Shown here: positions 38,961 through 47,269 of the stretch, piece after piece
Numbering within the stretch: position 1 is the stretch's first letter
Layout: each line of letters starts with the position of its first letter
Made by a program: the position numbers and the translations under genes
Notes under the pieces: generated by a model
Told to the model about the DNA's origin: nothing
Databases searched by the model: none
What the model saw: only the letters and a program-made list of their open reading frames with translations
NCBI RefSeq assembly: GCF_049896245.1
Contig: NZ_JAFCTX010000008.1
Location: 1-64,000, forward strand
From: Cypionkella sp049896245
GTDB lineage: Bacteria > Pseudomonadota > Alphaproteobacteria > Rhodobacterales > Rhodobacteraceae
Direction of reading: 5' to 3'
DNA: 64,000 nt

Positions 38961-40169
38961 TTAGGAAACCGCGATTTTCAGAAGTTTGATCGCCGCAAAA
39001 TCGGTGACATCGCCACCAACACGCTTGCTTGCATAGAACAGCACGTTCGGCTTGGCCGAGAACGGGTCGCTCAAAATCCGCAAGTCAGGCCGCTCGGCAA
39101 TCGTGTAAGCCAATTTGAAATCGCCGAACGCAATCGCATAGGCGTTCGCCGCAATATCCGGCATGTCCTCGCAGATCAGCACCGGATAACCCATCAGCCG
39201 CGACGGATCGGCAGCAGCCAGACCGTCCGACCACATGAAGCGGCCATCGGCATCCTTCATCTTGCGCACCGCCCCTGCGGTTTTCGAGTTCATGATGAAA
39301 CTCGCATTCGCCCGGTAGTCAGCGGTCAGCGCATAGACCAGACTGATGATGCAATCGACCGAGTTGGTCGGCGCGAAATCCGCCGCAGCGCCGGTGGGGA
39401 TGTAACCCAAGTTGCCCCAAGTCCAGGACGCATTGGCGACCTTGGTCGGCAGCAAAATCCCCTTCGGCTGATCGACGCCGGTGCCATTGATAAACGCCGA
39501 AGCCTCAGCGCGGATGAACCGAGTCGCAATCTTGCCAGCCAGCCAGCCCTCAACATCAAACGCGCTGTCATCCAGCAAGCGCTGCGAAGCTTTCGGCATC
39601 GCCGACAGCTCATGCAGCTTGATCGAGATGCGCTCAATGGTCGGGGTCGCCGTCTCCGCCGTCGCAGCCACCTCAGTCGCCCAACCGGAACCAACTTCGG
39701 AACGGTCAATCAACACGTCAAACGAGGTCGCATCAATCTGCACCACATTAGCAATCGCCCGCAGGCTAGACGTGGACACCAGCATCGAGCGGATAGAATC
39801 CGCCGTTTGCGGGTCCAACAGATAGCCACCATCGGCAGCCACGGCGCTCGACATCGCCTTGCCTTCCAGCACAAGGCCGCGCAGGCCGTCATCATCACCC
39901 GAGCGCAGATAGGCACCGAACGCCTTCTTGTGCGGCACGTCCAACTCGGCATAGGCCGACAAAGCGGGGCGGGCATAGGTCATTTGTTTGCGATCCAGCA
40001 TGGTCAATCTTTCGTCCTGTTGTTGAAGTGATTGTTTCACATCGTCCTGAAAGCCTTTGAATGCGTTCAGAAACCCAGCCATAGCGGTTTTCACTTCCGC
40101 GCCCGGATATGCAGTCTCGCTTTGGGCGGCAGGCATAGCCCCACCGGCCCGAGCCTTTGTCTCGGTCAT
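38961..40169 (-). CDS. GTA gp5: major capsid protein (HK97 fold)
   Basis: 402 aa. The N-terminal ~100 residues form the coiled-coil scaffolding region (AFKGFQDDVKQSLQQQDERL) removed by the gp4 protease, and the rest is the HK97 capsid (GGYLLDPQTADSIRSMLVST, YPVLICEDMPDIAANAYAIA). It packages host DNA at random in the GTA head. Confidence 0.96.
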   Translation of the reverse strand: MTETKARAGGAMPAAQSETAYPGAEVKTAMAGFLNAFKGFQDDVKQSLQQQDERLTMLDRKQMTYARPALSAYAELDVPHKKAFGAYLRSGDDDGLRGLVLEGKAMSSAVAADGGYLLDPQTADSIRSMLVSTSSLRAIANVVQIDATSFDVLIDRSEVGSGWATEVAATAETATPTIERISIKLHELSAMPKASQRLLDDSAFDVEGWLAGKIATRFIRAEASAFINGTGVDQPKGILLPTKVANASWTWGNLGYIPTGAAADFAPTNSVDCIISLVYALTADYRANASFIMNSKTAGAVRKMKDADGRFMWSDGLAAADPSRLMGYPVLICEDMPDIAANAYAIAFGDFKLAYTIAERPDLRILSDPFSAKPNVLFYASKRVGGDVTDFAAIKLLKIAVS

Positions 40170-40214
40170 CTTGGTTTCCCCATTCTGTTTGTAAGGGTGT
40201 GTGGTGAAAAGCGG

Positions 40215-40778
40215 CTAGCTGCGCGCGCTCAGGGATTGGCGCGCATCATCAAAAAGCTGCACCATGCTGCGCCAGGTATCGACATCTTGGCTTTCGCCCT
40301 TTGCCGAAACCCGCGCCTCGGGAAGCATCGGGAAGGTCACAAGCGAGACTTCCCACAGCTCCAGCTCGGACAAAAGCCGCTGGCCTTTGCCATCGCGTTC
40401 CGCTCTGACGGTGCGGTAGCCGATCGACAATCCGTCAATCGCCCCCGCCGCCAGCAGGGCCACCGCCTCGCGGCCCTTATCAACTTCCGGCAGGATGCGG
40501 CCCTTGACCCAAAGGCCCACCGCATCCTCGCGCACCTCGTCCCAGACCCCAATCGGCTGGGTCGGATCATGCTGCCACAACATTTTCACCGCACGGCCTT
40601 GGCCGATCAGCCGTGCAAGACTGGCCGCATAAGCCCCCTTCTGCACCACATCGCCGCCCTGATCGCGTTTGCCAAACAGGCTGGCGTAGCCTTCAACCCG
40701 GCTGCCATCCGTCACCACCAGCCGCGTCTCAGCCTGCTGAAACTTGCACTCCGGTGCGCCCTGCATTTTCCAATTCAT
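40215..40778 (-). CDS. GTA gp4: prohead protease (HK97 family)
   Basis: 187 aa. EGYASLFGKRDQGGDVVQKG is the family start motif; the likely catalytic His70 (LWQHDP) and Ser118 (DGLSIGY) are present. It cleaves the scaffolding part of gp5 during head maturation. Confidence 0.95.
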   Translation of the reverse strand: MNWKMQGAPECKFQQAETRLVVTDGSRVEGYASLFGKRDQGGDVVQKGAYAASLARLIGQGRAVKMLWQHDPTQPIGVWDEVREDAVGLWVKGRILPEVDKGREAVALLAAGAIDGLSIGYRTVRAERDGKGQRLLSELELWEVSLVTFPMLPEARVSAKGESQDVDTWRSMVQLFDDARQSLSARS

Positions 40779-40788
40779 CGCATCCCCC

Positions 40789-41037
40789 TCATTTCGTCGC
40801 CGCCTGCATCACAGCCTCGGCCATCTGGGCCAGCAAGAACGCCGCGACCCCATAAACCCCGACCCAAATCCGCTTCTCCAGCCGCTCCAGCACCGCATCA
40901 ATCTGGCCCAAGCGATAATCGAGCGCCGCCCAACGCTCCTCGGCCACACGCTCATTCGCCTCAATCCGCGCGGCTGCGGCATCGAAACTGTCATAAAGAT
41001 AACGCGAGCCGTCAGACGGTTTGCGCGGCGGCGTCAT
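40789..41037 (-). CDS. GTA gp3.5: small membrane-segment protein
   Basis: 82 aa from the ATG at 41035-41037, overlapping the portal stop by 4 bp (ATGA). It has a coiled-coil middle (AAARIEANERVAEERWAALD) and one hydrophobic C-terminal segment (WVGVYGVAAFLLAQMAEAVM). It corresponds to the small gene between portal and protease in RcGTA; its role is unclear. Confidence 0.8.
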   Translation of the reverse strand: MTPPRKPSDGSRYLYDSFDAAAARIEANERVAEERWAALDYRLGQIDAVLERLEKRIWVGVYGVAAFLLAQMAEAVMQAATK

Positions 41038-42209
41038 TCGCCCTCCTGCATGCGCGGCAGACCCAGCAGGATGCGCTTTTCCACTTCGGTCAGGAAAGCC
41101 GCAGCCCCCACCCGCGCCCACAGTTGATCACGTTCAACCGCCAGCGCCGGGATCTGATCCAGATCAGGCCGCAATTCCACCAACTCCCCGGTAAACGTCG
41201 ACAGCCAATGCGAAATCCCCGCCGTCACCCGCGCGACCAGTGGCAGCACCGTCAGCCGGTAAAACGCCCGGTTCGCCTCCTGATAATTCGAATAAGTCGC
41301 ATCCCCCGGTATCCCCATCAGCATCGGCGGCACCCCGAAAGCCGTGGCAATCTCGCGCCCCGCCGCTTCTTTGGTCTGCTGGAACTCCATATCCGAGGGC
41401 GAGAACCCCATCGGTTTCCAATCAAGCCCGCCCTCCAGCAACATCGGCCGCCCCGCATTGCGCGCGCCCTGATGGTGCATCTCCATTTCACTCACGAGAC
41501 GATCATACTGATCGGTGGAAAGCTGCGCCTGCCCATCCGCGCCCTTGTAAACAATCGCCCCCGAAGGCCGCGCCGCGTTATCCAACAGCGCCTTTGACCA
41601 GGCTGACGCCGAGGTATGCACATCAATCGCCACCGCCGCCGCCTGCAACGGGCTGAAACCATAGTGATCATCCGACGGATGAAAAGTCTTGATATGGCAG
41701 ATCGGTTGCAGCTCTGGCGTCATCGCAAAACGGTGCGTTCGCCCGCCCACCGAATAATCATATGCCACCGGCCAACCATCGGCGCCAGGTATCAGCGACA
41801 TCCGATCCGAGCGCAGCACATGCAACTCACCGGGCACTGAACCCGCCCCCGGCACCGCCTCGATATAAGCGTTCCCCGACAGCAGCAGATGCCCATACAC
41901 CGCTTCCAGAAACTCCGCCCGCCCCTGCGCCCCATTCGGGCGGCGGATCAGATCCAGCACCGGATGGCTGTCATAGCGACGCGTATCATCCTGCAAAACC
42001 AACGGCAGTGCCGAGGCCGCTTCCGAGATCAGCTTGACCGCGCGAAACCCCATCGGATTACCCTGAAACCCGGCCTTCGCCAGCGAAACCAAATCCCGCG
42101 GGCTCCACGCCACCCGGCCCGAGCCACCCCAAGCCACCACGCGTCCGGTGGCCGAGGCCTTCTTTTCCGGCACCACCTTAGGCGCGCGCTTCAGAAAATC
42201 GAACACCAT
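41034..42209 (-). CDS. GTA gp3: portal protein (HK97 family)
   Basis: 391 aa. Family features are NPMGFRAVKLISEAASALPL near the start and AFGVPPMLMGIPGDATYSNY. It is the dodecameric ring through which DNA is packaged and ejected. Confidence 0.96.
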   Translation of the reverse strand: MVFDFLKRAPKVVPEKKASATGRVVAWGGSGRVAWSPRDLVSLAKAGFQGNPMGFRAVKLISEAASALPLVLQDDTRRYDSHPVLDLIRRPNGAQGRAEFLEAVYGHLLLSGNAYIEAVPGAGSVPGELHVLRSDRMSLIPGADGWPVAYDYSVGGRTHRFAMTPELQPICHIKTFHPSDDHYGFSPLQAAAVAIDVHTSASAWSKALLDNAARPSGAIVYKGADGQAQLSTDQYDRLVSEMEMHHQGARNAGRPMLLEGGLDWKPMGFSPSDMEFQQTKEAAGREIATAFGVPPMLMGIPGDATYSNYQEANRAFYRLTVLPLVARVTAGISHWLSTFTGELVELRPDLDQIPALAVERDQLWARVGAAAFLTEVEKRILLGLPRMQEGE

Positions 42210-42394
42210 GCGTCAAAGCTCCTATCTTCCCGACCCCAACCAACCCGTCGGATCGCGCTTGTCTGAAGGCAGTTCTAAATCGGAAAGGTTTAAGTAACCC
42301 CAACCCAGCGCGCGCTACCCCGAACGCCCCGCAACACCCCACCGCCGCCGCCCCTGACCCGACCCGGGGCCGCAACCCGCCGCAACCCATAAGA

Positions 42395-42413
42395 CCCCGG
42401 ATCATGTCCGGGG
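42395..42413. repeat. CCCCGGA/TCCGGGG hairpin between gp2 and gp3
   Basis: CCCCGGA-TCATG-TCCGGGG is a perfect inverted repeat in the 233-bp gap (42210-42442) between terminase and portal genes. No T-run follows on the minus strand (the direction of transcription). The gap itself has an open frame of low-complexity Gly/Arg/Ala that I do not consider a gene. Confidence 0.6.
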
Positions 42414-42442
42414 CGGCGCAGAGAATGACCGAAGCGACAGCG

Positions 42443-43786
42443 CTAAATCCCGCGCACCTGCGGCCGCCGATACGTCTCGGCCGGCTCCACAATCAAATCC
42501 GTCAGCGCCCAGACCAACGCATCCACCCGGTCAGGCGAGCCTTTGCCGACATAGCCATGCCGCGTCATCTGCAACATCTGCGCCTCCAAAGCCGCCAACC
42601 CCCGCACATGCGAAACCCGGCCCTGTTCGTATAAAGCCGAAACCGGCTCCGCCCGCGCCGTCTTGCCTTTCGACGCCCGCACCGCCCGATACGGCACCAA
42701 AGGGTCAACCTGCCGGATCACCTTTTCCACCAGATCGCCGCCCTGGTTGACTTCCGCCACCAAGCGATCCGCACCAAACCGATCCATCGCCGCAATCGCA
42801 GCCCGTGCCCATTGGTCAGGCGAGGCCCCCTTCACCGAGCAATCCGCCAACACCACCGCCTGCCAATCCTGCGTCGGCCCTTCCGTGATCGCGCCCACCA
42901 CGACAATGCCACATTCATCCGACTTGCCGTGGCCCGTCACCGGCGGGTCCACCGCCACGACAATCCGCTGCAAACGCGGAACTTCCGAAATCCGCCCCGC
43001 CTCCAACATTGCCGTCGTCCACAACGCCCCCTCGGCATCCTCGATCAACAACCCGTCCAACTCCTGCGCGCCTTTCGTGGTGCCCGCATAGCGCACCCGC
43101 ACCTCCTCAAGGAACGAGGCCGCCAGATACGCCCGGTTCGCCTCGGTCGGCGCATGGGTCATCACGGTTGAGGGGTTTTTCAGAATGTCCTTCAACACGC
43201 CGACATTCTGCGGCGTCGTCGTCACGACCTGCCGCGGGTTCTCGCCCAAACGCAGTCCAAACTGCAACTGATCCCAAGCATCCTCGGCTTTCGGCCATTT
43301 CGCCAACTCGTCCACCCAAGCCGCATCAAACTGCGGCCCGCGCAACGAGTTTGGATCATGCGCTGAAAACACCTGCGCAATCGCGCCATTCGGCCAGACC
43401 AGTTGCTTTTTCGTCGCCTGCCATTCCGGCCGCCGATCAGGCGGCGAGCAAGCCAAAATCCCGCTCTCGCCCTCGATCATCACCGCAATCACCTGATCCA
43501 CGGTTTCGCCCACCAGCGCCACCCGACGCGACCGGCCCGAATCCGTGGGCCCCGCCCCTTCGACTTCCGCCCGCACCCACTCCGACCCGGCACGGGTTTT
43601 CCCCGCGCCACGCCCGCCCATGATCACCCAGGTTTTCCCCGCGCCCGCAGGCGGCAACTGATGCGGCAAAGCCCAGAATTCAAACATCCACGGCAGTGCC
43701 AGCAATGCGTTCTCGCTCAAACCATCGAGAAATTCCTCAACTTCCAGCGGCGTCGCGGAGGCAAGCCAATCGGCCCCCGATCTCAT
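42443..43786 (-). CDS. GTA gp2: terminase large subunit
   Basis: 447 aa from the ATG at 43784-43786 (MRSGADWLASATPLEVEEFL); the frame is open to an ATG at 43855, which would overlap gp1 by 119 bp. Walker A is GGRGAGKT (57-64), and the nuclease part includes VVAVDPPVTGHGKSDECGIV and SPDRVDALVWALTDLI. It packages ~4 kb headfuls in GTA rather than a phage genome. Confidence 0.95.
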   Translation of the reverse strand: MRSGADWLASATPLEVEEFLDGLSENALLALPWMFEFWALPHQLPPAGAGKTWVIMGGRGAGKTRAGSEWVRAEVEGAGPTDSGRSRRVALVGETVDQVIAVMIEGESGILACSPPDRRPEWQATKKQLVWPNGAIAQVFSAHDPNSLRGPQFDAAWVDELAKWPKAEDAWDQLQFGLRLGENPRQVVTTTPQNVGVLKDILKNPSTVMTHAPTEANRAYLAASFLEEVRVRYAGTTKGAQELDGLLIEDAEGALWTTAMLEAGRISEVPRLQRIVVAVDPPVTGHGKSDECGIVVVGAITEGPTQDWQAVVLADCSVKGASPDQWARAAIAAMDRFGADRLVAEVNQGGDLVEKVIRQVDPLVPYRAVRASKGKTARAEPVSALYEQGRVSHVRGLAALEAQMLQMTRHGYVGKGSPDRVDALVWALTDLIVEPAETYRRPQVRGI

Positions 43787-44060
43787 CGCGTGCGGCGTGT
43801 AAATCGAGGGTGCCGGTTCCGACAGCCCCGGCAACTTGTTTGCGAAGTTTTTCAACGCGTCCCCTTTCTGTATGGACCAAATCCAACGCCAGCTTCAAAT
43901 CGCGCACCGTTTGTGGTGTCGCCTTAGAGGCCTCAAACTCGCCCGCCTTCAGCGCGTTCACCGCGCGCAGCAAATCCGAGATCGTGGATTGATAAAGTTG
44001 CTCTGCGCCCGCCAGCAGATCGCTTGGCGGCTGTTCTCCGAGGGAGAAATTTATGGTCAT
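43737..44060 (-). CDS. GTA gp1: small terminase-like protein
   Basis: 107 aa, helical (MTINFSLGEQPPSDLLAGAE; KALDLVHTERGRVEKLR-like stretch ALDLVHTERGRVEKLRKQVA). It is first in the GTA operon and overlaps gp2 by at least 50 bp. In RcGTA the gp1 protein serves as the small terminase. A GAGAGG ribosome site is about 14 nt upstream. A promoter and hairpin precede it. Confidence 0.85.
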   Translation of the reverse strand: MTINFSLGEQPPSDLLAGAEQLYQSTISDLLRAVNALKAGEFEASKATPQTVRDLKLALDLVHTERGRVEKLRKQVAGAVGTGTLDLHAARDEIGGRLACLRDAAGS

Positions 44061-44101
44061 GCTCGTTTTGCCCGCCTCTCATGCTGCCACCGCATGCGAA
44101 A

Positions 44102-44139
44102 AATGAAAAAACGGCCCAAAGGGTTGCCCCCTTGGCCGT
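44102..44139 (-). terminator. Terminator-like hairpin in the leader of GTA gp1
   Basis: On the minus strand ACGGCC pairs with GGCCGT, extended by AAGGG/CCCTT with small bulges, followed by TTTTTTCATTT. It lies about 20-50 nt after the predicted start of transcription and 42 nt before the gp1 ATG. It would stop most transcripts unless bypassed. Confidence 0.8.
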
Positions 44140-44166
44140 TCAGACACTTCATCCAGCATGTCAAAA

Positions 44167-44195
44167 TCTATAGATCAGAGCGGGCGCAGAGTCAA
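44167..44195 (-). promoter_or_regulatory. Near-consensus sigma-70 promoter for the GTA operon
   Basis: On the minus strand TTGACT (44195-44190), a 17-nt spacer, and TATAGA (44172-44167). The predicted start of transcription is near 44160. It reads towards gp1, whose ATG is about 100 nt downstream. Confidence 0.75.
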
Positions 44196-44486
44196 GTTAA
44201 ACCATTTTATATCAAACGCTTACAGAACTTTCGCTTTACCATCCGTTAACTTTCGGCATGCGCAGAGCCGCCAAAATCGGGACGCCAAAGCTGCATAAAT
44301 CGCGGCCTCCAACACGTCGCGCCCCTCACTTCGCAGCCAAACCACAACATCTTGTTCAAAACGCCACAAAATTGCCCTGAAATCACAAGTCTTTCCCCGC
44401 TGGGAAAGCACTTTGCCTTCGCAGAAAACCCAATTTGCTGTCGGTGAAATACTCCCGCCGCAGGCTCTTGGCCACCCGACGCAACA
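44196..44486. other. Non-coding part between GTA promoter and the secreted-protein gene
   Basis: About 290 bp, more AT-rich than the surroundings near 44190-44250, where GTA regulators could bind. At 44445-44463 it holds a partial copy of the AAATACTCCCGCC repeat also found at 56976-57092. Small frames exist but lack support. Confidence 0.45.
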
Positions 44487-45122
44487 CTACCTCTGCATCG
44501 GCACCGCTGCCGCAAACGGCTCAGCACTGACAATCCGCTGCTGTGCGATCAGCCAGGAATACGGCAGCGACAGCACCACCTCATCCCCCGCCTTGATCGC
44601 ATTGGCCTCAACCTGCGGATCAACCTCGGCATACCCCACTGAAAACACGATGGAGGTGATCTTGTCCACCGCAGCCAGTGGCGGTGCGCCGCCATAAGGC
44701 AAATCCTGATCCAACCGCCCTGCCAGCAACACCCTGCCCTCCAACACCCCGCCCGCAGCCAAAACCCGCGCATAGGCGACTTCCGGGCTTTCCACCTTCT
44801 CACCGCTGGGCACTTGCGGCACAAATTTCGCCACCCGGAACACCCCATCGCCCTCCAGCCAATGCCAGGCATAATCTGGGTCCACCGTGCGAAACCCGGT
44901 CACCGTTGTCCGATACAGCCGATCAAACACATAGACCGCAGCTACCCCACCGTTGCTCACCCGGTAGTGCCCGACCACCCCCGAGTCCGCCGTCTCCCAC
45001 ATCACGCTGACACTGATATCGCCGTCGCTTACCACACCCATCACCTGCTCCTGTGCCTCGGCACCCATTGTCATGATCAGTCCAATCGGTGCCAGCCCAA
45101 TCATCAAGGCCAGCCCGCGCAT
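44487..45122 (-). CDS. Secreted protein, candidate partner/immunity of the PAAR effector
   Basis: 211 aa with an N-terminal signal peptide (MRGLALMIGLAPIGLIMTMGAEAQ). The mature part is beta-rich (GDISVSVMWETADSGVVGHY, VFRVAKFVPQVPSGEKV) with no known enzyme motif. Its ATG directly follows the TAG of the PAAR-metallopeptidase gene with no gap, so the two are made together. A periplasmic protein so tightly linked to a toxin-like effector is a reasonable immunity candidate, but this is inference. Confidence 0.7.
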   Translation of the reverse strand: MRGLALMIGLAPIGLIMTMGAEAQEQVMGVVSDGDISVSVMWETADSGVVGHYRVSNGGVAAVYVFDRLYRTTVTGFRTVDPDYAWHWLEGDGVFRVAKFVPQVPSGEKVESPEVAYARVLAAGGVLEGRVLLAGRLDQDLPYGGAPPLAAVDKITSIVFSVGYAEVDPQVEANAIKAGDEVVLSLPYSWLIAQQRIVSAEPFAAAVPMQR

Positions 45123-45995
45123 CTAGTAAGCCGTCCGGGGCGGTTGGCCCAGTTCCGAGCGGATCTTGTTCTCGGTATGCGGGTTGTTCTGATAGGGCGG
45201 CAGGCCCACCGCCGCCAACTCATCATTCTCCACCCCGCCGGTCTTATTGCCACTCCAGCCGCCGTTCTGCGCCTGCTCGCAATGCACCAACTCATGCCCC
45301 AGCCCCACCGCAGGCGGCCGCGTCATATAGGGCTTCGATCCGTCACCGATCTGGGTTTTATCCGGGTTATAGTTCAGCGTGCTGCCCGACCCCGTCCCCG
45401 GCGTGCCATCCGGCTTCAAATTCGCCCCCGGCCCGGTGCCGTTGACGCTGTTGCCCCCCGTCGTCGCCACGATCTTCACCGGCCCCTTGCCCGGCGCGTT
45501 CAGGCTGTTCAACAGGTCATGCCCGGTCGGTGTGCAATCCAGCCGCTTCAAATCCAGCACCACCGCATCCCGATAGGCTTTGGTCCCCACGATGGTGATG
45601 TTGGGTCCGACATGGGTGACGGTGGTGCCATCGGGCAGCACCTCCTCCCAGATATTCAGCGCGCCGGGTTCACCCGGAGCAGGCGTGGCCACGATGCCGA
45701 TCAGCACGGTGGGCAGGCCGAGGATGATCGCACCCCCCTTCATCGTCGGGTCGAACTGGCGGGCGGCGGGGAGTTTGCCGATCAACACGGTGGGCGAGCC
45801 AAAAGCAATAGGATCGACCGACGGGATCGGCACCAAGGCGGGGATGAGGCAGGCACACAGGTCGGTCATCCGGGCGGCGGGGAGGCCGCCCACCAGAACG
45901 GTGATCATCGCGGGCGGGATGATCGGGAACGGCGCCCCCAGACACATCGGGCAGGTGTGCATGTCCGTGATACGGGCTGCGGGAAATCCGACCAT
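45123..45995 (-). CDS. PAAR-domain protein with C-terminal M91-type metallopeptidase (polymorphic toxin/effector)
   Basis: 290 aa. Residues ~1-105 hold repeated PAAR-type motifs (FPAARITDMHTCP, GLPAARMTDLCAC, KLPAARQFDPTMKGG, GLPTVLIG), the sharp tip that caps type VI secretion or phage-like spikes. The C-terminal part has the HExxH zinc motif at 234-238 (GLGHELVHCEQ) and GVENDELAAVGL..TENKIRSELGQPPRTAY, as in M91 (NleD-like) effector proteases. No VgrG or other T6SS gene is in the window. The adjacent secreted protein may be its immunity protein. Confidence 0.8.
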   Translation of the reverse strand: MVGFPAARITDMHTCPMCLGAPFPIIPPAMITVLVGGLPAARMTDLCACLIPALVPIPSVDPIAFGSPTVLIGKLPAARQFDPTMKGGAIILGLPTVLIGIVATPAPGEPGALNIWEEVLPDGTTVTHVGPNITIVGTKAYRDAVVLDLKRLDCTPTGHDLLNSLNAPGKGPVKIVATTGGNSVNGTGPGANLKPDGTPGTGSGSTLNYNPDKTQIGDGSKPYMTRPPAVGLGHELVHCEQAQNGGWSGNKTGGVENDELAAVGLPPYQNNPHTENKIRSELGQPPRTAY

Positions 45996-46086
45996 GGCAA
46001 AGCCTTTGAGAATACAATGCAGAAAGGCTAGGCCCCCGCCCGCGATGTGTCAAGAAATCGCTGGGGTTGCGAGGGGTTCCGGGGCC

Positions 46087-46158
46087 GGTCCCAACTCGGG
46101 ACCTTTTTTATGTGTTTGATATCAAGGGGATGGGGTGGTGACGTTAAGGGATTTTTAA
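46087..46158 (+). repeat. 72-bp dispersed element, copy B
   Basis: GGTCCCAACTCGGGACC (46087-46103), six Ts, then TTAAGGGATTTTTAA (46144-46158) after exactly 40 nt. The two boxes and the spacing are identical to copy A at 3744-3815 (opposite strand). The hairpin plus T-run is terminator-like for plus-strand transcription, yet both neighbours are on the minus strand. Confidence 0.75.
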
Positions 46159-46204
46159 GGTTTGGGGTGTAGATCACAACTCGAAAGGCCGTCGCAATCT
46201 TAAA

Positions 46205-47269
46205 TCATTGCACTGTTTCTGGCATTGCTGGGGGACTTATCAGTTCATCCTCTACCAATCTTGCATATGCAACCCGAATGGCATCTTCGGAAAATGAATT
46301 TCGCTTGGTCTCGCTCCACGACTGTAGTGCCTCAACAATCCGATCCACAGGATAATGGTTCTCGTGAACAGCCAGCCAATGGACTGAGGACAGTAGTTCT
46401 AGTCCATATGGATTTTCGTAGCCTTGGATAAGCCTATCCAAACGCTCGATAATTACATCACTCTCGACGGATTGTTTGGATAAAAACTCATCCGCAGCAG
46501 CATACCCCGCCGGAGTCACATGCGCCTGACGATTTCCCGTCGCAAAACCGCTGATCATTTTGTTCTTCTCTAGAGTAACATAGGCCTTTCGAAGGGCTTC
46601 CGAGTAAGGTCCATGCAGATCACGGGAAAACTCAAGATTCAGCTTCACGCCAAGCATTTGCAAAAAATATGCAATTTTCTGCAAGGAAATCCGATCGAAT
46701 GCGCCACTGAAATAGGTTTCCATATCCCCAAGAGCTTTCAGAAGAACAGCACGCCCATATGTCATAGGCAGCGCAGCGTTGACATATTCGGGCTCATCAA
46801 CGGCATCTTTGGGCGGGAATACTACAATCTTCACGCCATCCAGTTGCGAAAGTTTCGCCGTGATCAGTTCGCGCACATCAGCCCAATCTAAGCCACCATT
46901 GCCGCAACCTAGTGGCGGCAATGCGACCGATTTGATGCCATGCTGGCGGATGGCATCGACAAAAGCATCAAGACCCTCCGAAACAAAGGAAAGCTTGGAT
47001 TTGCCACGCCAGTGATCCTTCGTGGGGAAGTTGATGATGTATCTTGGGCCATCGGCGGTGAATAGCCGACGAGTATCGAAAACAAACATCTTTCCCGGAC
47101 GCAGTCCTTGGGCATCACACAGCTTTTTGTATGCGCGATAATTTTCGGGCCAGCGTTTTTTCACTTCAAGCGCCACACCCTTACCCATCACGCCAACGCA
47201 GTTGACCGTGTTAACCAAAGCCTCGACTGGCTCTGAAAACATATCTCCATTTTTGAATACTAAGGTCAT
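46205..47269 (-). CDS. darG: DarG: DNA ADP-ribosyl glycohydrolase antitoxin (macrodomain)
   Basis: 354 aa from the ATG at 47267-47269 (MTLVFKNGDMFSEPVEALVN). The N-terminal macrodomain has NTVNCVGVMGKGVALEVKKR, FPTKDHWRGKS with the likely catalytic Lys84, and LPPLGCGNGGLDWADV. The C-terminal ~190 residues form the second domain seen in full-length DarG (ISLQKIAYFLQMLGVKLNLE). DarG removes ADP-ribose from thymidine in DNA added by DarT and also binds the toxin. Its ATG overlaps the stop of the darT remnant (ATGA). The gene appears intact. Confidence 0.92.
   Translation of the reverse strand: MTLVFKNGDMFSEPVEALVNTVNCVGVMGKGVALEVKKRWPENYRAYKKLCDAQGLRPGKMFVFDTRRLFTADGPRYIINFPTKDHWRGKSKLSFVSEGLDAFVDAIRQHGIKSVALPPLGCGNGGLDWADVRELITAKLSQLDGVKIVVFPPKDAVDEPEYVNAALPMTYGRAVLLKALGDMETYFSGAFDRISLQKIAYFLQMLGVKLNLEFSRDLHGPYSEALRKAYVTLEKNKMISGFATGNRQAHVTPAGYAAADEFLSKQSVESDVIIERLDRLIQGYENPYGLELLSSVHWLAVHENHYPVDRIVEALQSWSETKRNSFSEDAIRVAYARLVEDELISPPAMPETVQ

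Noticed and set aside
42178..42492. 104-codon frame between GTA gp2 and gp3
   Set aside because: Low-complexity Gly/Arg/Ala sequence overlapping the ends of both genes, with no matching gene at this place in the known GTA arrangement.
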